NCBI GenBank assembly: GCA_965232265.1
Contig: CBDDPH010000002.1
Location: forward strand, 496,001 to 560,000
Reading direction: 5' to 3'
Length of the DNA stretch: 64,000 nt
DNA from: VXRD01 sp965232265
GTDB taxonomy: Bacteria; Latescibacterota; UBA2968
Below the pieces are notes generated by a model. That model was not told where the DNA came from, made no database searches, and saw nothing but the letters and a program-made list of their open reading frames with translations. A program made the translations under genes and the position numbers. This document shows positions 16,095 through 24,963 of this stretch, one piece after another (positions within the stretch are counted from its first letter, which is position 1; every line of letters begins with the position of its first letter).

Positions 16095-17345
16095 TTACCC
16101 GCCAAAGTCGTCGAATAAGATATTTTCGGGTTCCACGCCCATTTCGTCCAGCATGTTCAGGCAGGCGATTAACATCGGTGGGGGACCGCAGATATAATAT
16201 TCACAATCTTCGGGGGCTGGATGATCTTTTAAATACTCGTCGTAGAGGACCTGGTGAATAAACCCGGTCAAGCCCGTCCAATTGTCTTCCGGCATGGGGT
16301 CGGATAATGCGACATGCCAGGTGAAATTATCGTAGTCGCGCTGCAATCCGTCGAAGTCATCCACATAGAACATTTCATTCAGGCTACGCGCGCCATACCA
16401 GAAGGTTACTTTGCGGTCTGTTTCTATGCGTTTGAATTGATCGAAGATGTGCGACCGCATGGGCGCCATGCCCGCGCCGCCACCGATGAAGATCATTTCG
16501 GCATCGGTTTCTTTGGCGAAGAATTCGCCGTAGGGTCCCGATATGGTCACGTCATCGCCGGGTTTTAGATCAAAAGTCCACGACGACATTTTGCCCGGTG
16601 GAATGCCCGTTGTGCCCGGCGGGGGTGACGCCACGCGGATGTTGAGCATGATGATCCCTTTTTCTTCGGGATAATTCGCCATTGAGTACGCGCGGAAAAC
16701 GGGTTCATCGACTACCGAGACATTGGCCCATACGTTAAAATGATCCCAGGTGCTGCGAAACCGATCTTCGCCGTCGGCGGCTTTGATGTCGAAGTCGCGG
16801 TAGTCAACGGTGTGGGGCGGGCATTCGATTTGAATAAATCCACCAGCTCGGAACCCGACGTCTTCCCCTGGCGGCAGTTCGAGGACGAGTTCTTTGATGA
16901 ATGTGGCGACATTGTAATTTGAGAGTACTTTGCAGTCCCACTTTTTGATGCTGAATACTTCGGCGGGTACTTCGATATCCATATCGCCCTTCACCGTGAC
17001 CTGGCACGAAAGCCGACACCCTTCCCGCGCTTCTTTGCGGTTGATGTGCGAGCGTTCGGTGGATAAGATATCGCCTCCCCCGTCGTTGACCGTGACTTTG
17101 CACTGTCCACAGGTGCCGCCTCCGCCACATGCGGAAGATACAAAAATTCTATTGTCGGCCAATGTGTTGAGCAATTTGCCGCCTATGGGAACAGCAATGC
17201 TGTGGTCGGGGTCGTCGTTGATGGTGATGTTCGCCTGTCCTGAGGCAACCAGTCGCGATCTGGCAATGAGTATAACCGCTACCAGCATCAGTACAATGGT
17301 GGTAAACATCCCTACACCGAGTAAAATTAGCCTTGCGTCTTCCAT
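16095..17345 (-). CDS. nqrF: Na+-translocating NADH:quinone reductase subunit F
   Basis: 416 residues from the ATG at 17345, preceded by GGAG; longer in-frame starts are polar and rejected. NqrF takes electrons from NADH. Visible parts: an N-terminal membrane helix (6-28), a [2Fe-2S] ferredoxin domain with C73-x5-C79-x2-C82 and C114 (the same spacings as in Vibrio NqrF), an FAD domain with RAYSMANYPEE, and an NADH-binding domain with FIGGGAGMAPMRSH, YGARSLNEMFY and CGPPPMLIA. It is the last of the six structural genes, 23 bp after nqrE. Confidence 0.97.
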   Translation of the reverse strand: MEDARLILLGVGMFTTIVLMLVAVILIARSRLVASGQANITINDDPDHSIAVPIGGKLLNTLADNRIFVSSACGGGGTCGQCKVTVNDGGGDILSTERSHINRKEAREGCRLSCQVTVKGDMDIEVPAEVFSIKKWDCKVLSNYNVATFIKELVLELPPGEDVGFRAGGFIQIECPPHTVDYRDFDIKAADGEDRFRSTWDHFNVWANVSVVDEPVFRAYSMANYPEEKGIIMLNIRVASPPPGTTGIPPGKMSSWTFDLKPGDDVTISGPYGEFFAKETDAEMIFIGGGAGMAPMRSHIFDQFKRIETDRKVTFWYGARSLNEMFYVDDFDGLQRDYDNFTWHVALSDPMPEDNWTGLTGFIHQVLYDEYLKDHPAPEDCEYYICGPPPMLIACLNMLDEMGVEPENILFDDFGG

Positions 17346-17368
17346 ATTATCTCCACGCTTGCCTGGAT

Positions 17369-17980
17369 CTAAAGTTGAATTCCCGAAAAGAGCATAAATG
17401 CCATTGCCATCAAGCCCACGGTCATAAATGTAATGCCCAGTCCGCGCAGTGCAGGTGGGACGTTGCTGTATTTCATTTTTTCGCGTATGCCCGCCAGTCC
17501 GACAATGGCGAGTGCCCAACCCGTGCCACTGCCGAGTCCGAAGACGACGCTTTCGGAAAAGTTAAAGTCGCGCTCGACCATGAGTAGCGAACCACCTAGG
17601 ATCGCGCAGTTCACTGTGATGAGGGGCAAGAATATGCCCAGGGCATTGTACAAGGAGGGCACGTATTTGTCCAGTACCATTTCCAGAATTTGAATCATTG
17701 CGGCGATGACGCCGATATATGTGACCAGGCCCAAAAATGTGAGATTCACATTTGGCAAACCCGCCCAGGCGAGCGCGCCTTCGGTCAGGACATGGGTAAA
17801 AATGAGGTTGTTGATCGGCACTGTAATCGTCTGCACAACAATCACCGCAATGCCCAGGCCCACAGCGGTTGTCACCTGTTTGGAGACGGCGAGGTATGTA
17901 CACATGCCCAAAAAGAAAGCAAGGGCCATATTTTCGACAAAAACGGCTTTGACAAATAAGCTGATATAGTGTTCGGCCAT
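17369..17980 (-). CDS. nqrE: Na+-translocating NADH:quinone reductase subunit E
   Basis: 203 residues, six membrane helices. NqrE and its relative NqrD form an inverted pair in the membrane that holds an iron centre through conserved cysteines. Recognised by FVKAVFVENMALAFFLGMCTYLAVSK at the N-terminus (cysteine 27) and NALGIFLPLITVNCAILGGSLLMVER (second cysteine). It follows nqrD after a single base, so the two are co-translated. Confidence 0.97.
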   Translation of the reverse strand: MAEHYISLFVKAVFVENMALAFFLGMCTYLAVSKQVTTAVGLGIAVIVVQTITVPINNLIFTHVLTEGALAWAGLPNVNLTFLGLVTYIGVIAAMIQILEMVLDKYVPSLYNALGIFLPLITVNCAILGGSLLMVERDFNFSESVVFGLGSGTGWALAIVGLAGIREKMKYSNVPPALRGLGITFMTVGLMAMAFMLFSGIQL

Positions 17981-17981
17981 T

Positions 17982-18665
17982 TTAATCCTCTTCCACTTGC
18001 TCGGGTTTCCATGCTCGCACGACCCAGATGAAGAACCCGATTAAGAAAAATGCACTCGGCGATAATAACATCAAGCCGTTGGGCATGTACCAGCCGCCTT
18101 CGGTGATGAGCGGCAAAATGTCAACGCCCAGAAGTTTACCCGATCCCAGAAGTTCGCGGAAAAATCCCACCACAATTAAGATGGTGCTGTAACCCAATCC
18201 ATTTCCCAGGCCATCTAATAAGCTGTGCGTGGGGGGATTTTTCATTGCAAATCCTTCGGCGCGCCCCATGATGATGCAGTTGGTAATGATCAGTCCGACA
18301 AAGATCGACAATTGCTTGGATATATTGTAAGCAAATGCCTGAATAGCCTGGTCGGCGATAATCACAAGCGATGCAATAATGGTCATTTGAACGATGATGC
18401 GCACGCTGGACGGAATGTGATTTCTGATCAGGCTTACCGATATATTGGAAAGCGTTATAACAAAGATGACCGCCAAAGACATGACGATTGAGGTTTCCAG
18501 CTTTGTTGTCACCGCGAGTGCCGAACACACCCCCAATACCTGACGCCCGATGGGGTTGTCGTCAAAAACAGGCGTCAATAACAGACTCTTAGCTTCTTTC
18601 GCCGTCAGAGACGGAGATGGTGGCACTTCTGGCACTTGTTCTTCTCTTTCGATTACTTCAGCCAC
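17982..18665 (-). CDS. nqrD: Na+-translocating NADH:quinone reductase subunit D
   Basis: 227 residues with six membrane helices. The start is the GTG at 18665: AGGAGG lies five bases before it, whereas another GTG at 18671 is too close to that site. A proline- and glutamate-rich leader of ~25 residues precedes the family core with NPIGRQVLGVCSALAVTTKLE and FVGLIITNCIIMGRAEGFA, each with the conserved cysteine. It overlaps the end of nqrC by 8 bp. Confidence 0.95.
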   Translation of the reverse strand: MAEVIEREEQVPEVPPSPSLTAKEAKSLLLTPVFDDNPIGRQVLGVCSALAVTTKLETSIVMSLAVIFVITLSNISVSLIRNHIPSSVRIIVQMTIIASLVIIADQAIQAFAYNISKQLSIFVGLIITNCIIMGRAEGFAMKNPPTHSLLDGLGNGLGYSTILIVVGFFRELLGSGKLLGVDILPLITEGGWYMPNGLMLLSPSAFFLIGFFIWVVRAWKPEQVEED

Positions 18666-19455
18666 GAACACCTCCTTGTTTTAGCGTGTCTAAAAATCGA
18701 CCGTATCCTTCGTTGCCCAACCAATATTTGAGCATGCTGTCTAATCCCCGCGTGGTGATGGTCGCACCCGAGAGGCCATCGACCTGGTATTTTGCTTTTG
18801 CACTTTTGGGATTTACCTGGCCTTTGATTACGGATATGGCAACATTGCCCGCATCGTCAAAAGCCTGTTTGCCCGGCCATAATCCCTTCCATCTGGCGTT
18901 ATCCACCTCGCCACCCAGTCCCGGGGTTTCGCCGTGTTCGTAAAATGTGATGCCCTGAATGCTATGCAGGTCATTGCCCAGAGATACAAAGCCGTAGAGC
19001 GTGGACCAGAGGCCATAGCCGTAGATGGGCAAGATAATGCGCTGCAATTTGTCGTTTTCCATCACTTTATAGACGAAGATATATTTCGGACGGTTGCGAA
19101 TATTTGCAATGTCTTTAGCTGAATCAACAGAACGCCCAAACGTGGGGTCCACAGCCATTTTTTTTAAGTCATACGTATCTACGTCGATGCCCTCTGGGTA
19201 TTCTTCGTTGTTCAAGATCTGCCCGGTATCCAGTTCAATAAGCAAGGGCACGACTTTATTTTCGTAAACGGACTGGACATCGACTGAGGGATCGTACAAT
19301 CCACCAGCAATCAGAATATTTTTTACTTTGTCGAGGCGTTTGTTTTCTTTTTGGATATCGTGTAGGGATACCGCAAATAGTGAGACAAAAAGAGAACAGA
19401 CGAGACAAAGGGCTACCGCGACAAAGATCGTTTTTTGGATGCTGTCATTCTGCAC
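18658..19455 (-). CDS. nqrC: Na+-translocating NADH:quinone reductase subunit C
   Basis: 265 residues. One N-terminal membrane helix (9-30) anchors a periplasmic FMN domain. The flavinylation motif GLSGAT with its threonine at about residue 232 is intact, so it is a substrate for ApbE. Other family segments: YGLWSTLYGFVSLGND and GETPGLGGEVDNARWKGLWPGK. It overlaps the end of nqrB by 11 bp. Confidence 0.97.
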   Translation of the reverse strand: MQNDSIQKTIFVAVALCLVCSLFVSLFAVSLHDIQKENKRLDKVKNILIAGGLYDPSVDVQSVYENKVVPLLIELDTGQILNNEEYPEGIDVDTYDLKKMAVDPTFGRSVDSAKDIANIRNRPKYIFVYKVMENDKLQRIILPIYGYGLWSTLYGFVSLGNDLHSIQGITFYEHGETPGLGGEVDNARWKGLWPGKQAFDDAGNVAISVIKGQVNPKSAKAKYQVDGLSGATITTRGLDSMLKYWLGNEGYGRFLDTLKQGGVRG

Positions 19456-20644
19456 GGGCCAGTCTCCTTTTGATATTGCGGTCGATAAAGACGCGGTCGA
19501 TGATGGGCGCGAATACGTTGGCGAATAATATGGCCAGCATGATGCCTTCGGGATAGGCCGGGTTGGTCACGCGGATCAAGACGGTCATGACGCCTATTAA
19601 AATGCCATAGACCCATTTGCCCTGGCGCGTCATGGCCGCGCTGACCGGGTCGGTTGCCATGAATACGGTGCCAAATGCAAAGCCGCCGATGACAAAATGC
19701 CAGGCTGGAGATACGTTGAGTAGCGGGTTGGTGGTGCTGCCCATCCAGTTGAAGAGCAGTGCAGACGCAATCATGCCGATGGTTACACCGGCCATGATTT
19801 GCCACGAGCCAACGCGGGTCAATATCAAAACGCCTGCGCCCAATAGACAACAAAGGGTTGAGGTTTCTCCCATGGAGCCTGGGATCAGACCGATAAAGGA
19901 TTCCCACCAGGTGTAGTCCAGCTGGATGTGGGTATCGGCATAAGCCGCGAGTGGCGTTGCCTGGCTGTATCCATCAACGGCGATCCAGACTGCATCGCCT
20001 GAGATTTGTGCCGGATAGGCAAAATAGAGAAATGCACGGCCCGTAAGCGCGGGATTCAGGAAGTTCATGCCCACGCCACCGAAGATCTCTTTGCCTATTA
20101 CGACGCCAAAGATGATGCCTATGGCAACCTGCCACAAGGGGATCAGAGGCGGCAGTGTCAGGGGGAATAGCGTGCTGGTGACGAGAAATCCCTCGTTGAT
20201 CTCGTGTTTGCGGATGACTGCGAAGATGGCTTCGCAGAAGCCGCCTGCGGCCACGGTTACGAGTTGTACGGGTACAAAATAAATGGCACCAATCGCAAAA
20301 CAACTGAGTATATCGGAGGGCAGGAAAGACAAGCCCAGTGCCTGGGCGAGATAGACGTGCCAATCCCCAGTGTTGATTGCGCCGATATTTTGATAGGCCA
20401 AGCTCGCTTGCAGGCCCGTGTTGTACAGGGCAAATAAAATACAGGGTTGCAGCGAGAGTACGACTGTGATCATCATCCGCTTCAAGTCCATGCCGTCGCG
20501 CACATGAGCATCTGCCTGGGTGACTTCGCCGGGGGTGTACAGAAATGTATCCCCAGCTTCGTAAAACGGATACAGTTTTTCGAGTTTGCCGCCTTCTTCG
20601 AAGTTTTCGGCCTGTTTGTCTAATAAATCGCGTAGGGGCTTCAC
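19445..20644 (-). CDS. nqrB: Na+-translocating NADH:quinone reductase subunit B
   Basis: 399 residues from a GTG that overlaps the nqrA TAG by one base (AAGGAAGGA just upstream). It has ten membrane helices and is the main Na+-conducting subunit, also carrying riboflavin and a covalent FMN. The FMN attachment segment reads DGYSQAT with T230; a Gln replaces the Gly more often written in the SGAT motif. NPALTGRAFLYFAYPAQ and MATDPVSAAMTRQGKW are further family landmarks. The N-terminal ~50 residues are soluble. Confidence 0.96.
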   Translation of the reverse strand: MKPLRDLLDKQAENFEEGGKLEKLYPFYEAGDTFLYTPGEVTQADAHVRDGMDLKRMMITVVLSLQPCILFALYNTGLQASLAYQNIGAINTGDWHVYLAQALGLSFLPSDILSCFAIGAIYFVPVQLVTVAAGGFCEAIFAVIRKHEINEGFLVTSTLFPLTLPPLIPLWQVAIGIIFGVVIGKEIFGGVGMNFLNPALTGRAFLYFAYPAQISGDAVWIAVDGYSQATPLAAYADTHIQLDYTWWESFIGLIPGSMGETSTLCCLLGAGVLILTRVGSWQIMAGVTIGMIASALLFNWMGSTTNPLLNVSPAWHFVIGGFAFGTVFMATDPVSAAMTRQGKWVYGILIGVMTVLIRVTNPAYPEGIMLAILFANVFAPIIDRVFIDRNIKRRLARAE

Positions 20645-21996
20645 TATCCTTCCTTTTCAATTTCGGTGAGATTTTCGCGCAAAATAGGTCCAAAATCCAT
20701 TTTTGACGAGCACGAGAATGTGCATAGTGATAGGTCTTCTTCCTCTAATTCCAGTATGCCGAGTTTTTCGGCGTCGTCGAGGTCGCGGGTCACCAGTGCC
20801 CGAATCAAAAAATTGGGCAAGATGTCCAGGGGCATGACGTCGTCGTAACTGCCATGCGGCACGAGTGCGCGATGGCTGCCATTGGTGGAGGTGTTCAATT
20901 TGAGGCGTTGGCCGAAGAACATTTTGGACAGTGCCAGGTTCTTGATGGTGAAAAATTCAAATCCCGGTGTGAGCCAGCCCAAAAAGGCGCGTTTGTTGCC
21001 TTCTTCGAGTGCGGTAATTTGCTGGTGATATCGTCCCAAAAAGGCGCGGACTTCGTCTGCCTTGCGCCCAGAGAGAACAGAGCCACTGATGATCCGGTTT
21101 TCCACGTCTTCGAGTTCGCCTTCTACGAGGTCCATTATTGAAGCGCCCAGACGGGTGCGGATCAGTTTGGGGTGTTTCGCAGTGGGGCCACCCAGAGCGA
21201 CTATGCGTTCGGTCATAATCCGCCCGGTTGTGAACAGATGCCCCCATGCTATGACATCCTGTAGTCCGATGTGCCAAACTGTTTTGTTGCGGTGTACGGG
21301 GTCTAAAAAGTGGATGTGGGTGCCGACCAATCCGGCGGGGTGTGGACCAGTAAATTCTTCAACCTGGACGCGGTCATCGTCGATTTCGGGCAGGTCTAAG
21401 TCGGGATCTCGACAGAGAAAAATTGTCCCATCCACGAGTTTTGAGACGATTTTCAAACCCAATGCGAAATTTCTTTCCTGTCCAGCCAATACACGCGCCA
21501 TGTCCGGGGATAGGGGATTTGTGTCCATGGCGTTGACAAAGATGGCGCGGGGTTCTGTGCTCGGGTCGGCTACTTTGCCAAATGGCCGCGCTCTCAAGGC
21601 AGTCCACTGTCCGGATGAGATGAGTTGTTCTTTGACGGTTTCCCGGTCCAGAGTGTCGATTTCATCTTCTCGATGGGATTCAAAGGTGATTTCACCATTG
21701 CCTTCCAGGCGGATGACCACGGATAAAAAGGCGCGTTTTATTCCCCGGTTTATGGAGATTACTTCGCCTGCACCAGGTGAGGTGTAAAGAACACCTTCCA
21801 TTTTTTTGTCGGTGAACAATACATCGCCGAGTTTGACGCGGTCTCCCACTTGTGCCAGGATTGTGGGACGCATGCCCACATAATCTTCACCTAAGAGTGC
21901 TACGGCCTGGACTGGCTTGCCATTTTGTACTGTGGATTGATCGGGTACGCCGCTGATGGGAAGGTCGAGTCCTTGTCTAATTTTTGTCAATGCCAT
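20644..21996 (-). CDS. nqrA: Na+-translocating NADH:quinone reductase subunit A
   Basis: 450 residues from the ATG at 21996, with GAGGA six bases upstream. NqrA is the cytosolic, quinone-associated subunit. It begins with LTKIRQGLDLPISGVP and has GVLYTSPGAGEVISINRG, the HPAGLVGTHIHFLDPV segment and VPHGSYDDVMPLDI, all typical of the family. It opens the nqrABCDEF operon. A structured leader with a T-tract ends 22 bp before its start codon. Confidence 0.96.
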   Translation of the reverse strand: MALTKIRQGLDLPISGVPDQSTVQNGKPVQAVALLGEDYVGMRPTILAQVGDRVKLGDVLFTDKKMEGVLYTSPGAGEVISINRGIKRAFLSVVIRLEGNGEITFESHREDEIDTLDRETVKEQLISSGQWTALRARPFGKVADPSTEPRAIFVNAMDTNPLSPDMARVLAGQERNFALGLKIVSKLVDGTIFLCRDPDLDLPEIDDDRVQVEEFTGPHPAGLVGTHIHFLDPVHRNKTVWHIGLQDVIAWGHLFTTGRIMTERIVALGGPTAKHPKLIRTRLGASIMDLVEGELEDVENRIISGSVLSGRKADEVRAFLGRYHQQITALEEGNKRAFLGWLTPGFEFFTIKNLALSKMFFGQRLKLNTSTNGSHRALVPHGSYDDVMPLDILPNFLIRALVTRDLDDAEKLGILELEEEDLSLCTFSCSSKMDFGPILRENLTEIEKEG

Positions 21997-22017
21997 TATG
22001 GTCCTCAATTTTTCCAA

Positions 22018-22109
22018 TAAAAAAAGCAACCACAACTGTCAAATAGCCTTAATAAACAAGGGAGGAGACAGATAACGCGGTTGCTGTTTTGCAGGTGCTC
22101 ATAGCACCT
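22018..22109 (-). promoter_or_regulatory. structured leader of the nqr operon, attenuator-like
   Basis: Reading the minus strand from 22109: a hairpin AGGTGCT/AGCACCT with a three-base loop, then from 22084 three nested stems, GCAACC/GGTTGC (22084-22079 with 22031-22026), CTGTC/GACAG and CCTT/AAGG, followed directly by TTTTTTTATT and then the nqrA ribosome-binding site. A terminator-shaped structure ending 22 bases before a start codon is the layout of an attenuator or riboswitch. I do not recognise a known class. Confidence 0.55.
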
Positions 22110-22201
22110 ACATGCATTGGAAACAAATCCATCGTAATCCAGATAAAAGAACAGATGTGTTGTTCAAAAATGCAATAGTTTTCTTGTTTGCGGATAAATT
22201 T

Positions 22202-22207
22202 ATTATA
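22202..22207 (-). promoter_or_regulatory. possible -10 box for the nqr operon
   Basis: A perfect TATAAT on the minus strand. The TTGACA further upstream is only 12 bases away, too close for a standard -35, so the promoter is uncertain. It would start transcription about 200 bases before nqrA and include the structured leader. Confidence 0.35.
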
Positions 22208-22243
22208 AGCGTTTTTAATTGTCAAGGAAAAGGCGTTGTGTCA

Positions 22244-22294
22244 GGAAAAATAAAAAACGGACCGCACGTGGATTTGCCTGCGACTTCGGTCCGT
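22244..22294 (-). terminator. terminator-like hairpin upstream of the nqr promoter region
   Basis: ACGGACCG (22257-22264) pairs with CGGTCCGT (22287-22294) around a 22-base loop. On the minus strand it is followed by TTTTTTATTTTT. No minus-strand gene ends nearby, so it may insulate nqr from antisense transcription of the next gene. Confidence 0.5.
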
Positions 22295-22477
22295 AATAGG
22301 GATTCAGTCATTTTATACAAAATTTATGATATTTTTTGGAAATGGAATCATTTTGAGCCAAAATTTGAGTGAGAATCGAATTTACCAGTATCCATGACAC
22401 GATACATTATACAAAAATGATAGTCAAGAAAAATTGGAGAGGTCGGTTCCTGTAACGATTCTGAAGAAACGCATTCC

Positions 22478-22506
22478 TTGACAACAAAGTGATTTTTAAA
22501 TAGAAT
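22478..22506 (+). promoter_or_regulatory. strong sigma70-type promoter of the GWxTD gene
   Basis: TTGACA at 22478-22483, a spacer of exactly 17 bases, and TAGAAT at 22501-22506. The coding start is 49 bp further on. Confidence 0.8.
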
Positions 22507-22555
22507 TTCGAAAATAGTCATAAGTTTCGAAAATTTTTACAGAAATGGAGTTGAC

Positions 22556-24910
22556 GTGAAATATTTGATACGGAATGTGTGGATTATTTTGCTTCTGGCA
22601 TCCGCGGGATGGGCAACTTCAGAGGTGGTAGATTCGCTGTCTGTTTTGGAAGAAGCCGTGGAAGCTGCGCCCAAAGATGGCGATGCATGGGTCAGGTTGG
22701 GCAATGTGTATCTCAATGCGGGAGAGATTGAGAAGGCCGATCATGCGTTTCGCAAGGGGATTCGGTATGCCGGGTCGGCAGAGGCTTATGTGGGGTTGGG
22801 ACGGGTGTTTATGGCGCGAGGACCAACGCGGGCGCGACAGGGGTTGCCGTATTTTCGGATGGCGCGGGCAAAGGATCCAAAGTCGATAGATGCCGAGTTG
22901 TATCTGGCGCGGGCAAAGGTGATGCTGCGCGATCTGGATGCCGAGGATGCCTTTCGCCGCGTGATTGCACTGGCACCTGATTACGCGCCGGTGTATTTGG
23001 AATTGGCGGATTGGTATGTCAATAACAATTTCGAGATGTATTACGGCGAGATTCGCCTGTTGTACGAAAAGTATTTGAGACTGAGGCCCGGTGATGTCGA
23101 GGCGCTTTACGGGCTGGCGGTGTCTTATACGGAGGAGCACAATTACCGATCTGTCGTTGGGATTGGCGAGATGGCGTTGATGAAGAATCCGGGTGAAGCG
23201 CGATTGCTGGCGTTGCTCGCACAGGCACATGCGGGTCTGGGCGATCCGGATCGGGCGTTGGAATTGTTCGCGCAGTATTTCGATGCGATTCCGGCAAAAG
23301 AACGGGTGCTTTACAAAGATTTGCAGTTGGTGGCAAGGCCGGAGGAGTTGCAAGAATATGAATCGCTGCCAGAAGCTGAGCGCGCAGCGTTTTTGACGAC
23401 GTTTTGGCGCAAGCGCGATTTGACGCTGATATCGGGTGGTCTTGCGCGCGAGGCAGAACACTATCGCCGGGTGTGGTTTGCGCGGACGCATTTTGCAAAA
23501 GCTGTGCAGCCGTGGGACAGGCGCGGCGAGGTGTATATTCGGTACGGGGAGCCGGATTATCGGTCGCGGTCACACGCGCCCAATGCAGTGCCGAGTGCTG
23601 AGGCTGAGGCGGTGAAGGAGCGATTGGCTCTGGATATTGCGGGTGGTTTTATAGAGTCGGGTGAACTGACTGAGGAGTCGTTTTTTGGCGGTGTGGATGA
23701 GGAACAGGAGTTTGAAGATTACCAACAGGCGTTAGACGTCGATTTGATTGAACCGGCTTATCCCGTCGCGTTTAACGGGCGGTCGATGCCGTGGGAGTCG
23801 TGGATTTATACGCAGGTCGGCGGCGGTGTGGAATTTGTGTTTGTGGATGCGTTGCTCAATGGCAAGTGGCAGTTTCCCCCGCTGCCAGATGGTACGCGCA
23901 TGTCGGGCGCGCGGCTGTCCGCGCTTTTGCGAACCCATCCGGGTGCGGTGTTGAACGATGTGGTGGCTTCCACACCGGAGTATTTTGATTTGCCGCCGGG
24001 GATTGAACCTCTGGCGTTTTATTACGATGTGGCGCGTTTTAGAAGAGAAGAGGGCAAGACCGGGGTCGAGGTGTATTACGGGGTGCCGACGCTGGAGGTG
24101 GATATTGAAAATGAGAATGGGCATGTGCGCCGTTCGGTGGTGATTTCAGACGATGAGGGCGAGGAGGTGTTTCGGACTCGGGATGATTTGTATTTTGGGG
24201 GTATTGATTCCAGGCAGTTGAAGAGAGGGACGTTTGTGCCCGATGTGGCTTATCTGGAAGTGCCACCTGGCTCCTATCGCATGGCGGTGCATTTGGCCGA
24301 TGTAAATTCTGGTAAGTGGGGGGTTTATGTGCAGGATTTGGAAGCACCGGCATTTTCCGATTCGCTGTCGATGAGCGATCTGGAATTGGCGTGGTCGATT
24401 GGAGATAAGCAGGGATTTCACGACAAGTACCGCAAGGGCGATGTGTGGGTGATGCCCATGCCGTCGCGCAGTTTTGTAAATGATCGCAGTGTGTTCGTTT
24501 ACTATGAGGTCTATAATTTGCAACGCGATGAATTTGGGCAGACGCGATACAGGGTGTCCTATACGATTCAGCAGGATGTGCGGTCGGGGGCTTCGATTTT
24601 TGGACTGTTGAGTGGGGGATTCAAAAGATTGATGGCGAGGAGTAGAAAACCACAGGTGGCGGTGAGTTATGAGCATGTGGGTCGAGATGTGTGGGAGCCA
24701 ATTCATCTGGAGCTGGATTCAAAAAAGATGATCCTGGGCCTCAATCAGGTCGAGGTTGAGGTGACGGATTTGTCGAGTGGTCAATCCGTGAAGCGCGAGG
24801 CGATTTTCAGATTGGAACCGCCGCCGCAGGTCGCTGAGAGACAACGGCAAAATCAGGGTGACAATGCGCGGCAGGGTAGGCGTGGGAGGCGAGGTGAGAG
24901 AGGGCGGTGA
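22556..24910 (+). CDS. TPR and GWxTD-domain secreted protein
   Basis: 784 residues from a GTG preceded by GGAG. A signal peptide (ILLLASAGWATSE) is followed by tetratricopeptide-like repeats to about residue 250 (for example AWVRLGNVYLNAGEIEKADHAFRKG). A GWxTD domain starts near 270: FLTTFWRKRDLT, EHYRRVWFARTHF and RRGEVYIRYGEPDYRSRS are its landmarks. A beta-rich region follows and the last ~20 residues are very basic (R, G, Q). GWxTD proteins are common in Acidobacteria-, Latescibacteria- and FCB-type genomes; their role is unknown. A strong promoter and a strong terminator show a single-gene transcript. Confidence 0.85.
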   Translation: MKYLIRNVWIILLLASAGWATSEVVDSLSVLEEAVEAAPKDGDAWVRLGNVYLNAGEIEKADHAFRKGIRYAGSAEAYVGLGRVFMARGPTRARQGLPYFRMARAKDPKSIDAELYLARAKVMLRDLDAEDAFRRVIALAPDYAPVYLELADWYVNNNFEMYYGEIRLLYEKYLRLRPGDVEALYGLAVSYTEEHNYRSVVGIGEMALMKNPGEARLLALLAQAHAGLGDPDRALELFAQYFDAIPAKERVLYKDLQLVARPEELQEYESLPEAERAAFLTTFWRKRDLTLISGGLAREAEHYRRVWFARTHFAKAVQPWDRRGEVYIRYGEPDYRSRSHAPNAVPSAEAEAVKERLALDIAGGFIESGELTEESFFGGVDEEQEFEDYQQALDVDLIEPAYPVAFNGRSMPWESWIYTQVGGGVEFVFVDALLNGKWQFPPLPDGTRMSGARLSALLRTHPGAVLNDVVASTPEYFDLPPGIEPLAFYYDVARFRREEGKTGVEVYYGVPTLEVDIENENGHVRRSVVISDDEGEEVFRTRDDLYFGGIDSRQLKRGTFVPDVAYLEVPPGSYRMAVHLADVNSGKWGVYVQDLEAPAFSDSLSMSDLELAWSIGDKQGFHDKYRKGDVWVMPMPSRSFVNDRSVFVYYEVYNLQRDEFGQTRYRVSYTIQQDVRSGASIFGLLSGGFKRLMARSRKPQVAVSYEHVGRDVWEPIHLELDSKKMILGLNQVEVEVTDLSSGQSVKREAIFRLEPPPQVAERQRQNQGDNARQGRRGRRGERGR

Positions 24911-24932
24911 GTTTTTAAGAGAAAACAGAAGA

Positions 24933-24963
24933 GGCGATCACGTAACTGTGATCGCCTTTTTTT
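24933..24963 (+). terminator. intrinsic terminator of the GWxTD gene
   Basis: GGCGATCAC and GTGATCGCC with a six-base loop followed by TTTTTTT. The stop codon of the convergent amidohydrolase gene lies within the T-tract. Confidence 0.9.

Noticed and set aside
22619..23491. 290-codon minus-strand frame opposite the GWxTD gene
   Set aside because: Rich in R, H, P and Q with no domain or ribosome-binding site; a shadow of the codon bias in the real gene.
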